Shown in pieces: positions 1-12,490 of a stretch of 64,000 nucleotides of DNA (positions within the stretch are counted from its first letter, which is position 1; each line of letters begins with the position of its first letter). The translations under genes were made by a program, and so were the position numbers. The stretch lies in assembly GCA_017311185.1 (NCBI GenBank), contig JAESUZ010002605.1, positions 434,001-498,000 of the forward strand, given 5' to 3'. The notes under the pieces were generated by a model. The model searched no databases and had not been told where the DNA came from. It worked only from the letters and a program-made list of their open reading frames with translations. Origin of the DNA: Proteles cristata cristata (taxonomy: Eukaryota > Chordata > Mammalia > Carnivora > Hyaenidae).

Positions 1-628
1 AGTTGAAGAAATGTAGACCCTATGAGTCTAAATGGTTCGCTTATTAAGACTGTCCCATTTCAAAGACTTAAAATAACTTGCTCACAACTGTCATTACTTA
101 CTTATATAAAGTATGCATGTATCTTTTTTTGCATTATTTAAAACACAAGTCCCATCACAAATACTGTTGGAGTCACTGGCACACCCTGTCCCTTTCCTGG
201 GCCCACCGGCCAACTTCCGGAGCTCAGCTTCAGAGTTACTCTCCCTTGGCATTGGACCCAGCACCCATTTCATCACCTTGTTTCTGAGCTAAACCTCCAA
301 GGGATTCTACTCCACAATTTGTTCTGACAAGGAAAATAATCTTATTCATCATAGACAATTGAAGAGTATTAATAATAACATAATCAAATTGTTGAGGATC
401 TTGTAATCCTATCACAGAAGCCCAGATAAAGACACTGGGTTGATTAGCAGGAAATAAGGGATGAGGAAAGGAAAATAGGAATAAGCTGAAGTTCACAAAA
501 ATTATTTCTATGGCATCAAAGGAAAGTTGTCCAATAGCAAGATATGTTTTTCACATATCTAAAATTGGAACTGTAACAGGCTGCTAAACGTGCATATCTA
601 TGGTCAGAGTACTAAACGTTTTACATAC
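1..628. other. Unassigned intergenic sequence
   Basis: AT-rich, no recognisable repeat or gene. The overlapping 60-86 codon frames at 78-496 on both strands have no known motif and no coding signature. Confidence 0.6.
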
Positions 629-1061
629 TGCTGTGGGTTAGATTGTGTCTCCCAAAAAGCTATGTTGAACAACTAGTCCCCAGAACCCATGATTGTGACT
701 TTATTTGTAAATAGGGACTTTATGGACATATTCAAGCTAAGATGAGGTCACACTGGATTAGGTGGGCTCTAAATCCAAAGACTGGTGTCCTTATCAGGAG
801 AGAAAAATTTGAGAAACACAGATGCAGAGGGAAGAAAGCCATGTGAAGGCAGAGGCAGAGATTGCAGTCATGTAATCACAAGTCAAGGAATGCCAAGGAT
901 TGTTAGTAACCACCAGAAGCTAGAGCCTTCAGAACGAGCATGGCCCTCTCAGCACCTTGATTTTGGACATCTAGACTCCATAACTCTCAGATAAAACATT
1001 TTTGCTCTTTTAAGCCACCTAGTTTGTGGTACTCTGCTATGGCAGTACTGAAAAACTAATG
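629..1061 (+). repeat. MLT1-type solo LTR (ERVL-MaLR)
   Basis: The segment opens TGCTGTGGGTTAGATTGTGT and passes through ATTTGTAAATAGGGAC, AAGATGAGGTCA, GGTGTCCTTAT, CACCTTGATTTTGGAC and TTTAAGCCACCTAGTTTGTG, all in MLT1 order. It ends near GGCAGTACTGAAAAACTAAT. It is one old LTR with no internal retroviral sequence beside it. A 69-codon open frame inside it is fortuitous. No clean target duplication is visible, which fits its age. Confidence 0.85.
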
Positions 1062-2340
1062 CTTTATTTTATTCTTTACAGCAATGCTGTGAAAAGTATT
1101 ATGATCTGAAATGATGGATTAAAAAAAAACAAACACTAAGATTGGAGAAGTTAGAAAACTTGGCCAAATTCATACACTAGAAAATAGACACAGAACTTCA
1201 TCCAGGTATATATTTCTCTCACTCCCATTCCCTTCCCCACGCTAGCTCCTGTGACCTGCACTCACCCAGAGAATATCACACACTTTCATGTTGAGGGCAT
1301 GGGTGTTATCTGAATTATGCCACATAGCCATAGTTTCCATTTCACTTATTCTCACCCAGCTCAGAGAAGCCCTGTTTTGGGCCAACACCTCTAGTGAGCT
1401 AGAAGTTCTTTAGTATCTGATTTGAAAGGGAGAGGTAAGGCACAGGAGTAAAAGCAAAGTTCAGATCCACTGTGGCTTCCCTTCCCCCTGGCGAGATGCC
1501 TATACTCACTTCCTGAGCAGCTACACCTTCCCTCTCGTCTCATATTTAATTGCATAGGAGATATTTTATTTGCTGAATTCTGATTTATTGGAAAGAAAAT
1601 ATGATCAAAAGTTATGTAATGAAAACTTTCAATTAGGAGATACAAAGTAGCTGCTTGTGCAAATAAAGATTCATAGTTGTTTGCGTAAAAATTCAGGAAA
1701 CAATGCTGAGACAGTAATTTGAAGCCATCACTGGTTCCCATTTGAGATGAAGAGCTGATCTTAAAGTGTCCTAAGTCTTTGTTACATCTTTGAACAGATT
1801 CTTTAAGCCATGCAGAGAGAAAGCAACAAATAAAACTAAATTATGCATTAGCTTCTGAGGAACTCTGATGGAGGCTGACACGTCAGCCCTCACACGTGGC
1901 TATCATCTGGATGCTCATCTGCTCCTTTGCTTAGAGAATGAGCTTTTGGCATGAGAAATTTGTTGGCTGGTGGTAAGCAGCTGCCAGGCAAGCCTCCAAG
2001 TGGTCACCTGCCTCACTTCAGTGAAAAGCGATACTTCATTGCAGTCATGCTGAAAGAATTTATGTACACAGATATATGAAAATCAGATTTGTCCATTAGT
2101 AGTAGCAGACTACTAACATGGTCTTGAATCTCTAGAATACAGCCATGAAGAAAGATATAGGTGGAAAAGTTAACTCAGCCATAATGGTTCATAGGAACTA
2201 TCTCAACTCCCAGAAGAAAGCAGGATGGTTTGCTTCAAAGGAGAGGCCAGTAAGCTAGAGGTGATTTATCCTGGGATTCAATTTACCCTTCGTTTATTGG
2301 ATAGATACTTGGTATCTTGAAGCAACTGATGTTATAATGA
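1062..2340. other. Unassigned intergenic sequence
   Basis: No repeat signature seen. A 116-codon minus frame (1391-1741) has no recognisable domain and lacks support as a gene. Confidence 0.6.
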
Positions 2341-2398
2341 TGATCAAAAAGTAATAATGTAGTGAGTGGTGATCAAACAGTAATAATGTAGTGAGTGG
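2341..2398. repeat. 29-base tandem duplication, two copies
   Basis: Two adjacent 29-base units (2341-2369 and 2370-2398) differ at one base only (A versus C at unit position 9). Both end in GTAGTGAGTGG. The near identity points to a recent local duplication in otherwise unique sequence. Confidence 0.9.
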
Positions 2399-2407
2399 GG
2401 AAAAAGT

Positions 2408-2612
2408 GTTTTGAATCAAGTTCTAACCCACCACCCTGATGTTCACAAGCTATGCTGTTTTGGCAACTCAACCTCAGTGTCAATATCCTCATCTGTGCAC
2501 TCAATCATCACACCAAACTCATCGGCTGTGGTGAGCTTTATTCTCAGATGACACCACACATGTAAAGCACCTGGCCAGGACTTGCATGCATCAAGTCTCA
2601 ATAAATATGTGT
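2408..2612 (+). repeat. MIR element
   Basis: Diverged MIR in sense orientation. The core is still visible as CCTCAGTGTCAATATCCTCA, followed by CATGTAAAGCACCTGGCC and the tail CTCAATAAATATGTGT. The tRNA-derived head is badly decayed. Confidence 0.6.
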
Positions 2613-2859
2613 TTCTCCCTTTCCCTCTCCAGTTCTCAACCCCTCCTTGATAGTAACCTTGGTTTTACATAGGTCTTACTCTACTGTCAATGCCTCTGTG
2701 TATCAGACACACTTCTTCTAAATGAGTCTCATATCCCTTCTGGTCCCTGAGACAGAGGCTACATGACACATTTAACTCCTGTGGCCAGAACATAAAGAGG
2801 GCGTCCTGAGAAAAAGCTGCTTGTAAACTGATTGACATTGTAGGTCATGTTTAGGATTT

Positions 2860-3115
2860 GGTACTCTCTCATAGCAGTTAAGAGGAGACATGGAGGGCTT
2901 TCAATGGACTTTCAGTTTGAAGGATCACTCTACCACTGGAGACTGAACTACAGAGACAGGAGGAGATGCATGGAAACTTTTGCAATAGTTCAGGTCCTGG
3001 AGTAGGAGAAGAGACAGGGGATCTTGAAGAGAAAAGGAATTAGACAGGTTTAAGGGGAAATTTCAGGTAAAATGTTAAACTGGAGACTGATTAGAAATGA
3101 GGTGGAGAGAGGTAC
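2860..3115 (-). repeat. L2 fragment, antisense
   Basis: Reads as reversed LINE-2 ORF2/3' sequence. Landmarks are GAGGGCTTTCAATGGACTTT, AGGATCACTCT and TTGCAATAGTTCAGG, in the order expected for L2. Diverged, boundaries approximate. Confidence 0.5.
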
Positions 3116-3139
3116 AAGAAACAGTGGCACATCCATAAT

Positions 3140-3204
3140 TGACAAGCGCTTACAATAAGTGGCACATAATGAACATTCAATAAATGTTAGCCATTATTAT
3201 TTTT
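3140..3204 (+). repeat. MIR or L2 3' tail remnant
   Basis: AAGTGGCACATAATGAACAT followed by TCAATAAATGTTAGCCATTA is the shared 3' signature of MIR and L2. Too short to choose between them. Confidence 0.45.
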
Positions 3205-4694
3205 GTTATATGTTAAAATATGTTCAAATCACTCATAAGTTTGAAAAAAATTTTGTTAGTAGGTAATTCTAAAGGGATTTTTACAGTTTTGTTTCTGAAA
3301 TTCTTTGGCTAGGCATCTCAGTAAATTTATAATTGGTTATATTTTATGATGAGCATCTTGCAAATTCCGGAATGCTTACAAAAAGGGAAATCTAAACTAC
3401 AGATTGCTTCCAAATGTCATGAAAATTTTATGAATAGTAATTTTAACAATTAATGAAGTTGATTTAATATTATATTCTGCAAACATTTAATTAAACATTG
3501 ATCAATGTTAGTTTTATAGTTTTCTCTTGCAGATTTTGGAGCACATCATTTGTTTCCAGGACTCAAATATTTTCAAAGGGCCTTAAAATAACTCTCAGGT
3601 CCTAAGTCATGTGTCTTTTGTAACTAATTAACAGAATAGTCCTGAAATGGTAGACAACTGAGATAGAATAAAGTGAAGCCACGATCATAATAAATTGGTT
3701 TCTGCTAAAGGGAACAATTGAGAGAAAATGACATCACATGATCTAATTTTTCTCAATTTCTATTAATTGGTTCCCGGGCTATCTTGTCCTTAACTTGAGG
3801 AGCTAACTAAATGTCACTGTAGTTTAACAAATGCCATTTACCCTTTTCATCTTATTTATGTGTAAATAAGGGCTTATCAAATATGTATTTTTGTCAGACT
3901 CCTTAGGAATCAAAACCACTGCATATTAATGATTATTCTATAAAAGTATTAAGTTTTCAAAAAGACATTAAACACTACCTCTACAGAATAGTATTTTTCA
4001 CCATGGAAAGAAAACATTAAAAATCATATAATTCAAAAAAGAGAAATGACTTGCCCAAGATCATGTAGCAGCTATCGATAGCATCAACGGAGTCACTTCC
4101 AGCGATACACTGAACAGTTCTTACAGGCACTGGTGGCTTGAAGGACAGACAAATGCTAATCAGTGACTAGTAGCCTAGAAGCTCTTTATCAGCCCAAAAG
4201 GCCTTTAAAGTGTTCATACTCTTATTTAGTGTGTAATGATAAAGCCTTTAGAACTCATTTTGAGAAGAAATTAGGGAGTTAAAATGATTGAAGTAATCTG
4301 TCAGGAAATTAGTTATTTATCATGAATTCTATTCAAGGAACTCAAATGGATTTAAGAATTTGCCTGAAATATAAAATGGTAGTAAAAGGACTCTGTCTTT
4401 TCCATCCTTTCCCATGGCAATCATTACAACTAATGGGATTTTCTCCAGGGATTCACTTGGTGATTCATAAGAAATGGAAAACTAATCCTTGACTTATATA
4501 AAATGTAACTGTTATTCTGGGAAGGTCCTGCCTGATTTTGCTTGTGGAAGATACCATGAGAAAAGTTACCTCTGTACTGATTTTCCATAGGATGACACTG
4601 GTCCTGCTACAATGTTGGAAAATGAAATCCTTTCAATAATGCTGTAATGAAAGAGCTCTAACTACCAGAATAGTGATTCCTTTTCATGCAGCTA
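3205..4694. other. Unassigned AT-rich intergenic sequence
   Basis: No gene and no clear repeat apart from a faint reversed MIR trace at 4035-4110. Confidence 0.6.
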
Positions 4695-4800
4695 TCACTC
4701 ATTAAGAGCTTACCAAGTGTCATGCACAAAACAAGATCTCATAATCTTCACAGCAATCCCAATAATTACATATTGTTGTACTTTTACAGATAAACCATGT
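4695..4800 (-). repeat. MIR fragment, antisense
   Basis: CATTAAGAGCTTACCAAGTG, then TCATAATCTTCACAGCAATC and TACTTTTACAGATAAACC match reversed MIR (end, core and the TTTTACAGATGA region). A second weak trace (GACTTGCCCAAGATCATGTA) lies at 4045-4070. Confidence 0.5.
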
Positions 4801-5035
4801 AAACTTAAGCAAAAAATCCATGTCTGTATGATAGCATGCATGCTCTTGCTTTTAAGAACTATTCAATTCTCCATGTGAGCCAGTTGTTGGGCACCTCTGA
4901 AACCATCCCTGGCGTTGCTTACAAGACCGTAAACCTAGAGTCTAACAAGAGGTGGAGATCTGGAGAGCATTAGTATATTGGAAGTAATCAAAAGAAGGAG
5001 TACATTTTTAAAATCTTTTGAGATTTAAATTTGAG

Positions 5036-5253
5036 GGGTGCCTGGGTGGCTCAGGCGGCTGAGTGCCTGACTTTGACTTGGGGCATGATGTCATGGTTCA
5101 TGAGTTCAAGCCCCATGTTGGGGTCTGTGCTGGCAGCTCAGAGCCTGGAGTCTGCTTCGGATTCTGTGTCTCCCTCTCTCTCTGCTCCTCCCCGACTCAT
5201 ACTCTGTCTATGTCTCTCTCTCAAAAATAAATAAACTTTAAAAACTTTAGAAA
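5036..5253 (+). repeat. Felid tRNA-Lys SINE (SINEC_Fc type)
   Basis: Head GGGTGCCTGGGTGGCTCAG, body AGCTCAGAGCCTGGAGTCTG, then a CT-rich stretch and CAAAAATAAATAAACTTT tail. Probable target duplication AAATTTGAG (5027-5035) and AAATTTTGAG (5254-5263). The 67-codon open frame through it is a SINE translation artefact. Confidence 0.93.
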
Positions 5254-5284
5254 AAATTTTGAGAGCAATTTTATTCTAAAAACA

Positions 5285-5530
5285 CTGAGAGAATATCTAC
5301 TCAGTCCAGGCACCATTCTTGATGCTTGGAATACATCAGTGAACAAAACAGACAAAATGATCTCTGTCTTCTTGAAGCTTATATTCCTAGGAGAAGTGGA
5401 GGAAACATAGATAAAAATGTAATAAATAAATAAATTATATAGTATGTTAAGAGGTGAATAGTGTACTGTGTAAGGGAGACTATAAGGAAAGAAGCAGGAA
5501 AAATGGCTGACCTTACTAAGACTCCTGTGA
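5285..5530 (-). repeat. L2 fragment, antisense 3' end
   Basis: CCAGGCACCATTCTTGATGC, ACATCAGTGAACAAAACAGA and CTTGAAGCTTATATTC follow the reversed L2 3' end. The tail of the match, past 5430, is uncertain. Confidence 0.6.
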
Positions 5531-6364
5531 AAATTCCTAATGATTCCCTTAGTGGATACATCAGCAAATTAAGAGTTTTCTGTCTGCTTTAGAGGTCACC
5601 AGGGTGTAGGAGGGATAAGGATAGTTCTGGAAACAAATGACTAAAAACTTCTTTGAAAGCACTATCCTAAGTGTACCTCAACACTCCATCACCCTAACCC
5701 ATACTGTGAGGCTCAGGAATCCCCACAGACCAGGAAAATACAATCACAAATACAATGCCAGTTGTAACCAGTCCATCCCCATTGTAAAACAAAAAAAAAA
5801 AAAACAAAACAAAACAAAAACCCAAAACATGGTATCTCGGTTGGGATGAGCTCCTCACCATCTCTCCCCTAGAGGTTTTTCCTTCCCTGAATCATTCTCA
5901 AGGTCAAGCCCAGAGCTTCTCAAAGTCTGTAGTCATTACAGTTCCTCACTCCAGGTGTTTTCCACCTAGCAGCAGCAATGCAAGGCAGTCGGATAAGCCT
6001 TTCCCAAGTATGAAATACAGAGTGATAATGAATTATGATTTCAGGGAAAGGAAATGGTTTCCAGCCTAAAAGCACGAAACAACGCATTGGGCGAGGAACA
6101 ATATCTACAAGTTATAAAGTACTCAACTGTAAAATGAAAGAAGGAATTAAAGCAGACAAAATTTCATACCATGTATCACAAATTGCATCTTTAATTAACC
6201 TATTTTAACTGACTTAAATTAAAATTTTATGTGCCTAGACAGAATCTCAAAACTATGTCCACAGTACAAGGATTTAAATAGTTGCATGTCGAAATTCTTT
6301 TTAATATGAATCTTCATGGTAGAATGAATACTTTGTGTTTTTATTGTTTTCTTGCTTTTTTATC
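5531..6364. other. Unassigned sequence with an A-rich run
   Basis: An A-rich stretch at 5789-5821 (AAAAC units) is the only notable item. It could be the tail of a decayed retrocopy, but nothing coding is recognisable before it. Confidence 0.5.
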
Positions 6365-6740
6365 CTAGTAAAAAACACATTAATATAAAATTTACCATCG
6401 TAGCCATTTTTGAGCGTATAATATAATAGCGTTAACTATGGGTACATTGCTGTGTGACAGATCTCTAGAGCTTTTTCATCTTGAAAAATGAAACCCTAAA
6501 CCCATTGAACAACTACTCCCCCTTTCATCCCTCACTCCAACCTCCAGCATCACCATTTACTGTCTGGCACTAAGCTAGGTACCTCATATAAGTGGAGTTA
6601 TGCACTATGATTTTGTGACGGTCTTATTTCACTTAGCATCATGTCTTCAAGGCTCATCCATGTATTGTAGCATTTTAAAGGATTTCCTTCTTTTTTAACA
6701 CTGAATAATATTCTGTTTTTATGCACAATCTTTCCTACAA
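6365..6740 (-). repeat. L1M 3' fragment, antisense
   Basis: CATTTTTGAGCGTATAATAT, AGAGCTTTTTCATCTTGAAA, GTACCTCATATAAGTGGAGT, TTATTTCACTTAGCATCATG and TGAATAATATTCTG are the ordered landmarks of a reversed old L1 3' end. It is a truncated, diverged copy. Confidence 0.8.
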
Positions 6741-7689
6741 TGTAATGTAGTTTAATTATTTAAATTTTTCACAGAAAATTATATTTCTGCAGGAAACTTC
6801 TAGTTGTACAGCAAGGTATTCCTCAGTGATATAGCATATCACTTCCTAAACCAAATATCCTACTCTGTGCAATTTTAAGTTTTAAAATGTAAGCATTGCA
6901 AAAGATATCTTGATATTTCCCTTTTTAGATGCCCCAAGAATGAAAGAGGTAAGCATGTGGAAGGTGGGGAGGGTAACTGAGCATCTCTTACTTACCAAGA
7001 TGCAATTAGGATGGCACATTAACTTATTAGTATTTGAATAAATTGTATTTCCATGGAGAAACACATGAGATAAAGTATTATAAATATTAACTTTTGTAGA
7101 TAAAAAAGACTGTGATAAAACAAAGTCTTTTCCCTTCACACTTAAGATTTACTGAAACTCCATTTTATCAATGACTGGTTATTTTCTTCCTGAAAACTTG
7201 CTAGAAATGTGGACTTTCCATAAATGCAAGAAATTCCTGTGTTGTCATCAAATAATGCAAACCTATCAAAATCATCATTATTTCATATACTTTTAAAAAG
7301 ACAAAGTGTGCTTTATTAATAAGTGCATACACACATAAAGAATTCATATAAGCAGTTAGACACATGGTCATGAGGTAATACTTGGAAACTCCACCCTTCG
7401 GGTTTAGAATTGCTGTATTTTTCACTCTTTTATTCTAAAATATTTTCAATTATTTACATTTGTAGGTCATTGATCCCAAGTGTCAACCTGCTCCCTCATA
7501 AACTTGCTGTCAGAGCAGCAAAGAAGTAAAAACTAGGGAGAGAAGAAATTACATTGTTTGATTCTTGTCTTTCTCTTCCATACTTCAGCTCTTCCCAAAA
7601 AGATCATGGATTTTCAGTCTTTGATGCCTTTTTAGACTTATCTTTTTAACTGCAAAATTCTTCTCTACCCTGCTTTTACCAAACCCTCA
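6741..7689. other. Unassigned AT-rich sequence
   Basis: Minus-strand frames of 85 and 74 codons (6882-7139, 7201-7425) show no known motif. Nothing else seen. Confidence 0.55.
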
Positions 7690-7922
7690 TTCATCACTCA
7701 GAACTCACTTCAAAAGCTACCTCTTCAGGGAGCTTGACTCAACTGCCTCAGACAAAATTAGCTTCTATTTCAGTTATATCGCTTTCTATTCTAATTACTT
7801 ATTTGAAAATCTATCATTCCATCACAGCAAATAATTCTCAAAAATAGGGACTATGCCTCCTTTATTTATTTTTTTGTACTTCTAGCAACTATTATAGTAT
7901 CTAGCACATGCATGCTATGTGG
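7690..7922 (+). repeat. L2 fragment, sense
   Basis: Contains AGCTACCTCTTCAGGGAGCT, then AATAGGGACTATGCCTCC and TAGTATCTAGCACATGC, the decayed L2 3' region in sense order. A microsatellite follows directly where the L2 tail would be. Confidence 0.65.
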
Positions 7923-7937
7923 TCTCTCTCTTTCTCT

Positions 7938-7981
<44 letters not shown>
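7923..7981. repeat. (CT)n-(AC)n compound microsatellite
   Basis: An imperfect CT run (7923-7960) switches directly to a perfect AC run (7961-7981). It probably grew from the tail of the L2 just before it and is likely length-polymorphic. Confidence 0.95.
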
Positions 7982-7983
<2 letters not shown>

Positions 7984-8476
7984 TTCTGCTCATTCTTAAC
8001 ATATTATGCTGTCTCTAGTAGCTTATTTTGCCACCTGCAAAGTGGATTAATAAATATTTACAGTAAAATCTTTTGAAAACTATACAAACATTTCGAAAAT
8101 ATTCATTAAGGTACGTTAACTGATTTGGGGGGGAAGTACTCTAGGAGAAAATTTGGATCTTTAAAAATATGCATAAATGATGACAATAATTACCTTACGT
8201 TTGGTAAATGACCCTTGGGCACTAGGCACTCACAAGAGAATTCTCCTGTGTGTGTTAACAGAACTTTCCCTAGCTCTTTGAGATGTAGCCAATAATGCTG
8301 CTATGATTAACATGTGGTCATAATAGTAATAAGGCTAACAGCATTTATTCTATTCAAGAAGAAATACGCATAATTAAAGACAGGAAAAAATAATACTAAG
8401 ACAAGGAGGGGCACTATGTAACACATTTTAACAGTTCCACCATGGTCCAATTTTAACAATTCTCTTTTTGAAGAGT

Positions 8477-8612
8477 TTGTTTTATTTTTTAAATTTTATT
8501 TAAATCCAAGTTAGTTAACATATAGTGTAATGATGGTTTCAGAGGTAGAACTTAGTGATTCATCACTTACATATAACACCCAGTGCTCATCGCAACAAGT
8601 GCCCTCAATTTT
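8477..8612 (-). repeat. Carnivore L1 3' UTR fragment, antisense
   Basis: TTTAAATCCAAGTTAGTTAA, CATATAGTGTAATGATGGTT, TAGTGATTCATCACTTACAT and CACCCAGTGCTCATCGCAA match the reversed 3' end of the younger carnivore-lineage L1. Short, 5'-truncated copy, less decayed than the L1M pieces. Confidence 0.75.
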
Positions 8613-10480
8613 CACAGTTATTGCTTAATGTGGTTAAAAGAAATAGCTCAAAATAACTAGTTCCAACCAACGAGAGCTGTCTAACTTCACAAAGCATCCA
8701 CTTTTTGCAGATGTCTAAGTTTGCCTCTTTTGAGCTGATAAGAGTTAAATTCCTACACCAGTTAGACTTTCCCACTTCAAATATCTTACACAAATCAGCC
8801 AGAAAAAATAAAAATTAAAACATAAAAACCACCACCACCATGACCACGACACCCACCTCCAGCACCCCAGGAAACATTAACACATTACAAAAACCACGCT
8901 TTGAAAATAAAAAGGTCTCAACGTAGAGCTGGAAAAGGACCAAGAACGTTCTTAATATCTCTCTTTTCCCTGAAATCTCAGAGAGCACTTTGACTCACAA
9001 GCTGACTTGATACAGAAAAGCTAAGAATTGGCCCAATTGTTCCTTTAACATGCAGACCAGGAGAGTGATTTTGGCAGTGATTTTATTTTAACAAAATACC
9101 ATTGCAACCAAACAATGTGAAATCTTCATGGTGTTCATGAAATGGCATTGCATCTCCTCTTCCCCCTTTCTCTCCCTGCCCTTTCTTTTCTTCTTTCCTT
9201 TCTCCATGTTTGATAGAAATCTAATCAACCTGAAGCTTGCTTGTTTCAACAAGACCGTTTGTAATTTTTTTCCTTGATGGACCTAAGTTGGGGGAAAAAA
9301 AGCGTTACCAGCAGTGTCTCCCCCATGATTTACCAAAGCTACCTCACTGCCACAGCTCAGGGATGCCAGTGGCAAAGTCGCACCAGTGACTGCCAACACC
9401 CCTGAAATATCAATATAGTAAACGAGCAGGCATCAAAGGGATTCCTAAATCACACTGAGGACAGTTTTATTACCCATAAAGTAGAAAAGCCACACAGAAG
9501 AGAATCTGTCCGGGCTTCACTGTTTATTGGCCAGGTGGAACTGATTAAGAATGTGAGAATCTGTGGTACCAGTAATCATGGGCTTCTTGTGTTCAACATG
9601 AGAAAGGGTTTCACATAACCCAGCAAGAGCAGGGCATTAGGCATTAGTGCTCATGAAATGCAAACTTGGAGCTATTTATACTCAGGACTGCGCTAGACAG
9701 GCTGGCTCAGAGAAAATATGAAGAGAAGGGTGTAGAAGACAGAGTAATGACTCTCAGAAGCCCCAATTAATGCATGGCAGGTTACAATTCCCTTGCAAAT
9801 GAATGGAAAAATGACCCCAGGTGAGTTCAGCAAAGGCTACATTACAAGGGATGGGTAGCTCATAACCAGGACTAGTTTCATCTGAAATCCTCTTTACAAA
9901 GTAGGAGGCCAAACACTGCATTCCTTGCAGGAGATACCCAGTTCTGGGGAAGGATGCTACTGAAGAAGCGAAGCTTGAAGCTAGACTGGGGAAAAGAGGC
10001 ATTTTCTCTCTCCTTTTCTGGAAGAAAACAGCCCTGTTTTATGAAAATCCTAAAGTAGAAGAATCCAAAAAGACAAAACAAATACAACAGATGGTCAAAA
10101 TTCATGGCTTTCCTTACTTTGCAAAAGGTTTTGCTGCAGCATTGATTTAATGTGTTCTTAGTATATTTTACAAATGGTTGTATATTCATGGTATATTCAA
10201 GGTATTCATGTTTCCAAAGGCATCCATCGCATCATCTAAAAGCACTGTGTGAAGATTATGCCAAAATTCTATGTTTACTATACAAAGCAAATTAAGACTA
10301 TAAAGGCCAAAATTCACAATACATTTCCCAGACAACTTAACAGTTTTAAGTAAATTAAGATACGAAGAAAATACAACAGGTTTACAGATTAAGGTAGAAG
10401 TTTGCTTTTAATGAAATAATTCAATCTATATCAGATAAAAATCCTTACTAAGTTTCCAATTGTCAAAACTCTTAATTTCA
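8613..10480. other. Unassigned single-copy-looking sequence, 1.9 kb
   Basis: No repeat match seen across this block. A short ACC run occurs at 8829-8840. Overlapping minus-strand frames at 9754-10189 (82 and 103 codons) have no recognisable domain. Composition is mixed rather than AT-rich, so it is a candidate for alignment against other carnivores. Confidence 0.5.
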
Positions 10481-10694
10481 GGACGCCTGGGTGGCTCAGT
10501 TGGTTAAGCATCTGACTTCGGCTCAGGTCATGATCTTGTGGTTCGTGGTTCAAGCCCCGTGTTGGGCTCTGGGCTGATAGCTCAGAGCCTGGAGCCTGTT
10601 TCAGAATCTGTGTCTCCCTCTCTCTCTGACCCTCCCCTGCTTACGTTGTCTGTCTGTCTGTCTCTCTCTCAGAAATAAATAAAACATAAAAAAG
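10481..10694 (+). repeat. Felid tRNA-Lys SINE (SINEC_Fc type)
   Basis: Complete head, body and A-rich tail. Flanked by a clear target duplication: AAAACTCTTAATTTCA at 10465-10480 and the same with one extra A-T step at 10695-10712. The tail carries a CTGT run before CAGAAATAAATAAAAC. Confidence 0.96.
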
Positions 10695-10712
10695 AAAACT
10701 CTATTAATTTCA

Positions 10713-12164
10713 AATGTTCTTCTGCTAAGTACTTTACAACTTACTTCATTATATTATAAATGATTATCAAAGAGAATAAACTTTACCCTAAATATGCAGA
10801 ATAGAATTTAGCTTATAAACAGTTCTCTTACTGAAAGATTTAATGCTAAAGTTTTAAGGAAAGGAAATATGAGCAGGAAAAAGGACACATGTTCCTAAAT
10901 CATGTATCAGTTATCAATAAAATCAATGTGGAAACACAAGTATAAGTAGAGCTTAGAATTTGATTACCATGGTATGTATTGTGCCAAAAGAAAAAAAAGC
11001 CAAATCTAACTGTACCAGTATGCATGAGAAACCATTCTCTCAGAGTACATCTGTGATTACTTATAGTATAATTCTTTGTGACTCTGAGTATCAAAGATCA
11101 AGAGCTACAGAGCAAAGCAAGAGCTTTCCAAGCATTTCAGTGCACTCTTAATGATGAGTCCTAACTCTGACTTTGCATTTAGAGTTGAATTTCAGAATAT
11201 CTAAATTCTATTCCATTTTAAGCAACTCATTGCACTCAATGATCACTTTCAGCTTTAAGGATTAGGACATTCCTGGAATGAAGTGGCCTTCTGCTCCCTT
11301 CATATTATTTTTCTACTATGCACATATAGAGGATTAGGCATGAAGTCATGCAACAGCTGTCTGGTCATGCATGTGCTATAATGGAGAGGAAATGCACTGC
11401 CCACCTGCAAGGCAGCAGTTAATCTGCAGTTGATAAATGGCACCTAACCAGGTTCAATAACAACATGCTAAAGAGCTTAAAAGGTATGCATACATTTGAC
11501 ATTGGTGGTGGCAATGGATTAATTTATTTACTTTATAAAACTCTAGATTTCTACTTCAATAATCAAATCATTTTGGTTTTTATTTAAAATAACTTTCTTG
11601 AGATTTTCTGAGCTCTATTGCAAGTTGTCAATAGCTTTAAAATCCTAAAACTTTATTTAGAAAGTTGACTGCAGAAAGGAAATTTGCTACAACTGGCAGA
11701 TGGGCTGTAAACCTGCTCAGAGAATTGGGGATCATGAGCCAAAATAGCAAAGCAGGAGGCAAAGTCTCTTATGGAAAAACAGTTATGTTTGTTGAGTCAA
11801 GGTCTAAACTGATCACAAGTCAAAACACAGACAGGTCAGGAGGGGCACACTGCCTGCAGGGTGAACACTCAGGAACTCCTAACATCTGATCACTCTGCAC
11901 TCAGTGAGGAGGACCTTCCCCATGTTGCCTGCCTGATTCTCCACACACCTGGATTTAGCAAGACCTGACAACTATCCTACTTCCTACACTCCCAAATTCA
12001 GACTCCCACACACACATCCACACTCATTTCCAGAGGGCCCTGATGTATTTTCACCTGCTTGGAAGGATTTGAACTTCTACAAGTCTGCCACCAAAGAGCT
12101 ATGAAAACTTACACTTTTATCTTACATGACCCCACCCTCAAACCCAATTTGTTCACTGCAGGAT
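10713..12164. other. Unassigned intergenic sequence
   Basis: Nothing recognised. Short frames at 10900-11151 and 11665-11889 lack any motif. Confidence 0.55.
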
Positions 12165-12490
12165 GATCTATCTTACCAAGAGCAAATTTGATCATGTTCT
12201 TTTGCTGTCTGGCAGCTTTCAAAGCTGGAATTTTAAAACTTAATAATTTTCTCAGCTACACCTTCCATCTTTCCCTGGTACATTAACTAAGGTGCCCTTC
12301 ACACAACCCTATAAATATTGGTTAGAATTCATCATTATTAATATTGTTATTAGTATTATTGTTATTATTTTCCACCTTCCTCTGTCAAACTATCAGCTCT
12401 ATTAAGATGCCGCTTGTTCAATGCCTCTTCCCTAGTACAGTATCTAGCATATAGAAGACACTCAAAAATAGCTGTCAAATGAAAGAAATG
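12165..12490 (+). repeat. L2 fragment, sense 3' part
   Basis: CAAATTTGATCATGTTCTTT and CAGCTTTCAAAGCTGGAA, later TCAGCTCTATTAAGATGCC, TAGTACAGTATCTAGCATAT and GCTGTCAAATGAAAG follow L2 order to its 3' end. An ATT-rich run interrupts at 12330-12370. Confidence 0.6.

Noticed and set aside
5031..5234. Small proteins reading AWVAQ, MAQSVKHPT or similar (also at 20679, 33423, 37173, 43349)
   Set aside because: All are translations of the felid SINE head and CT body. The repeated sequence proves their origin.
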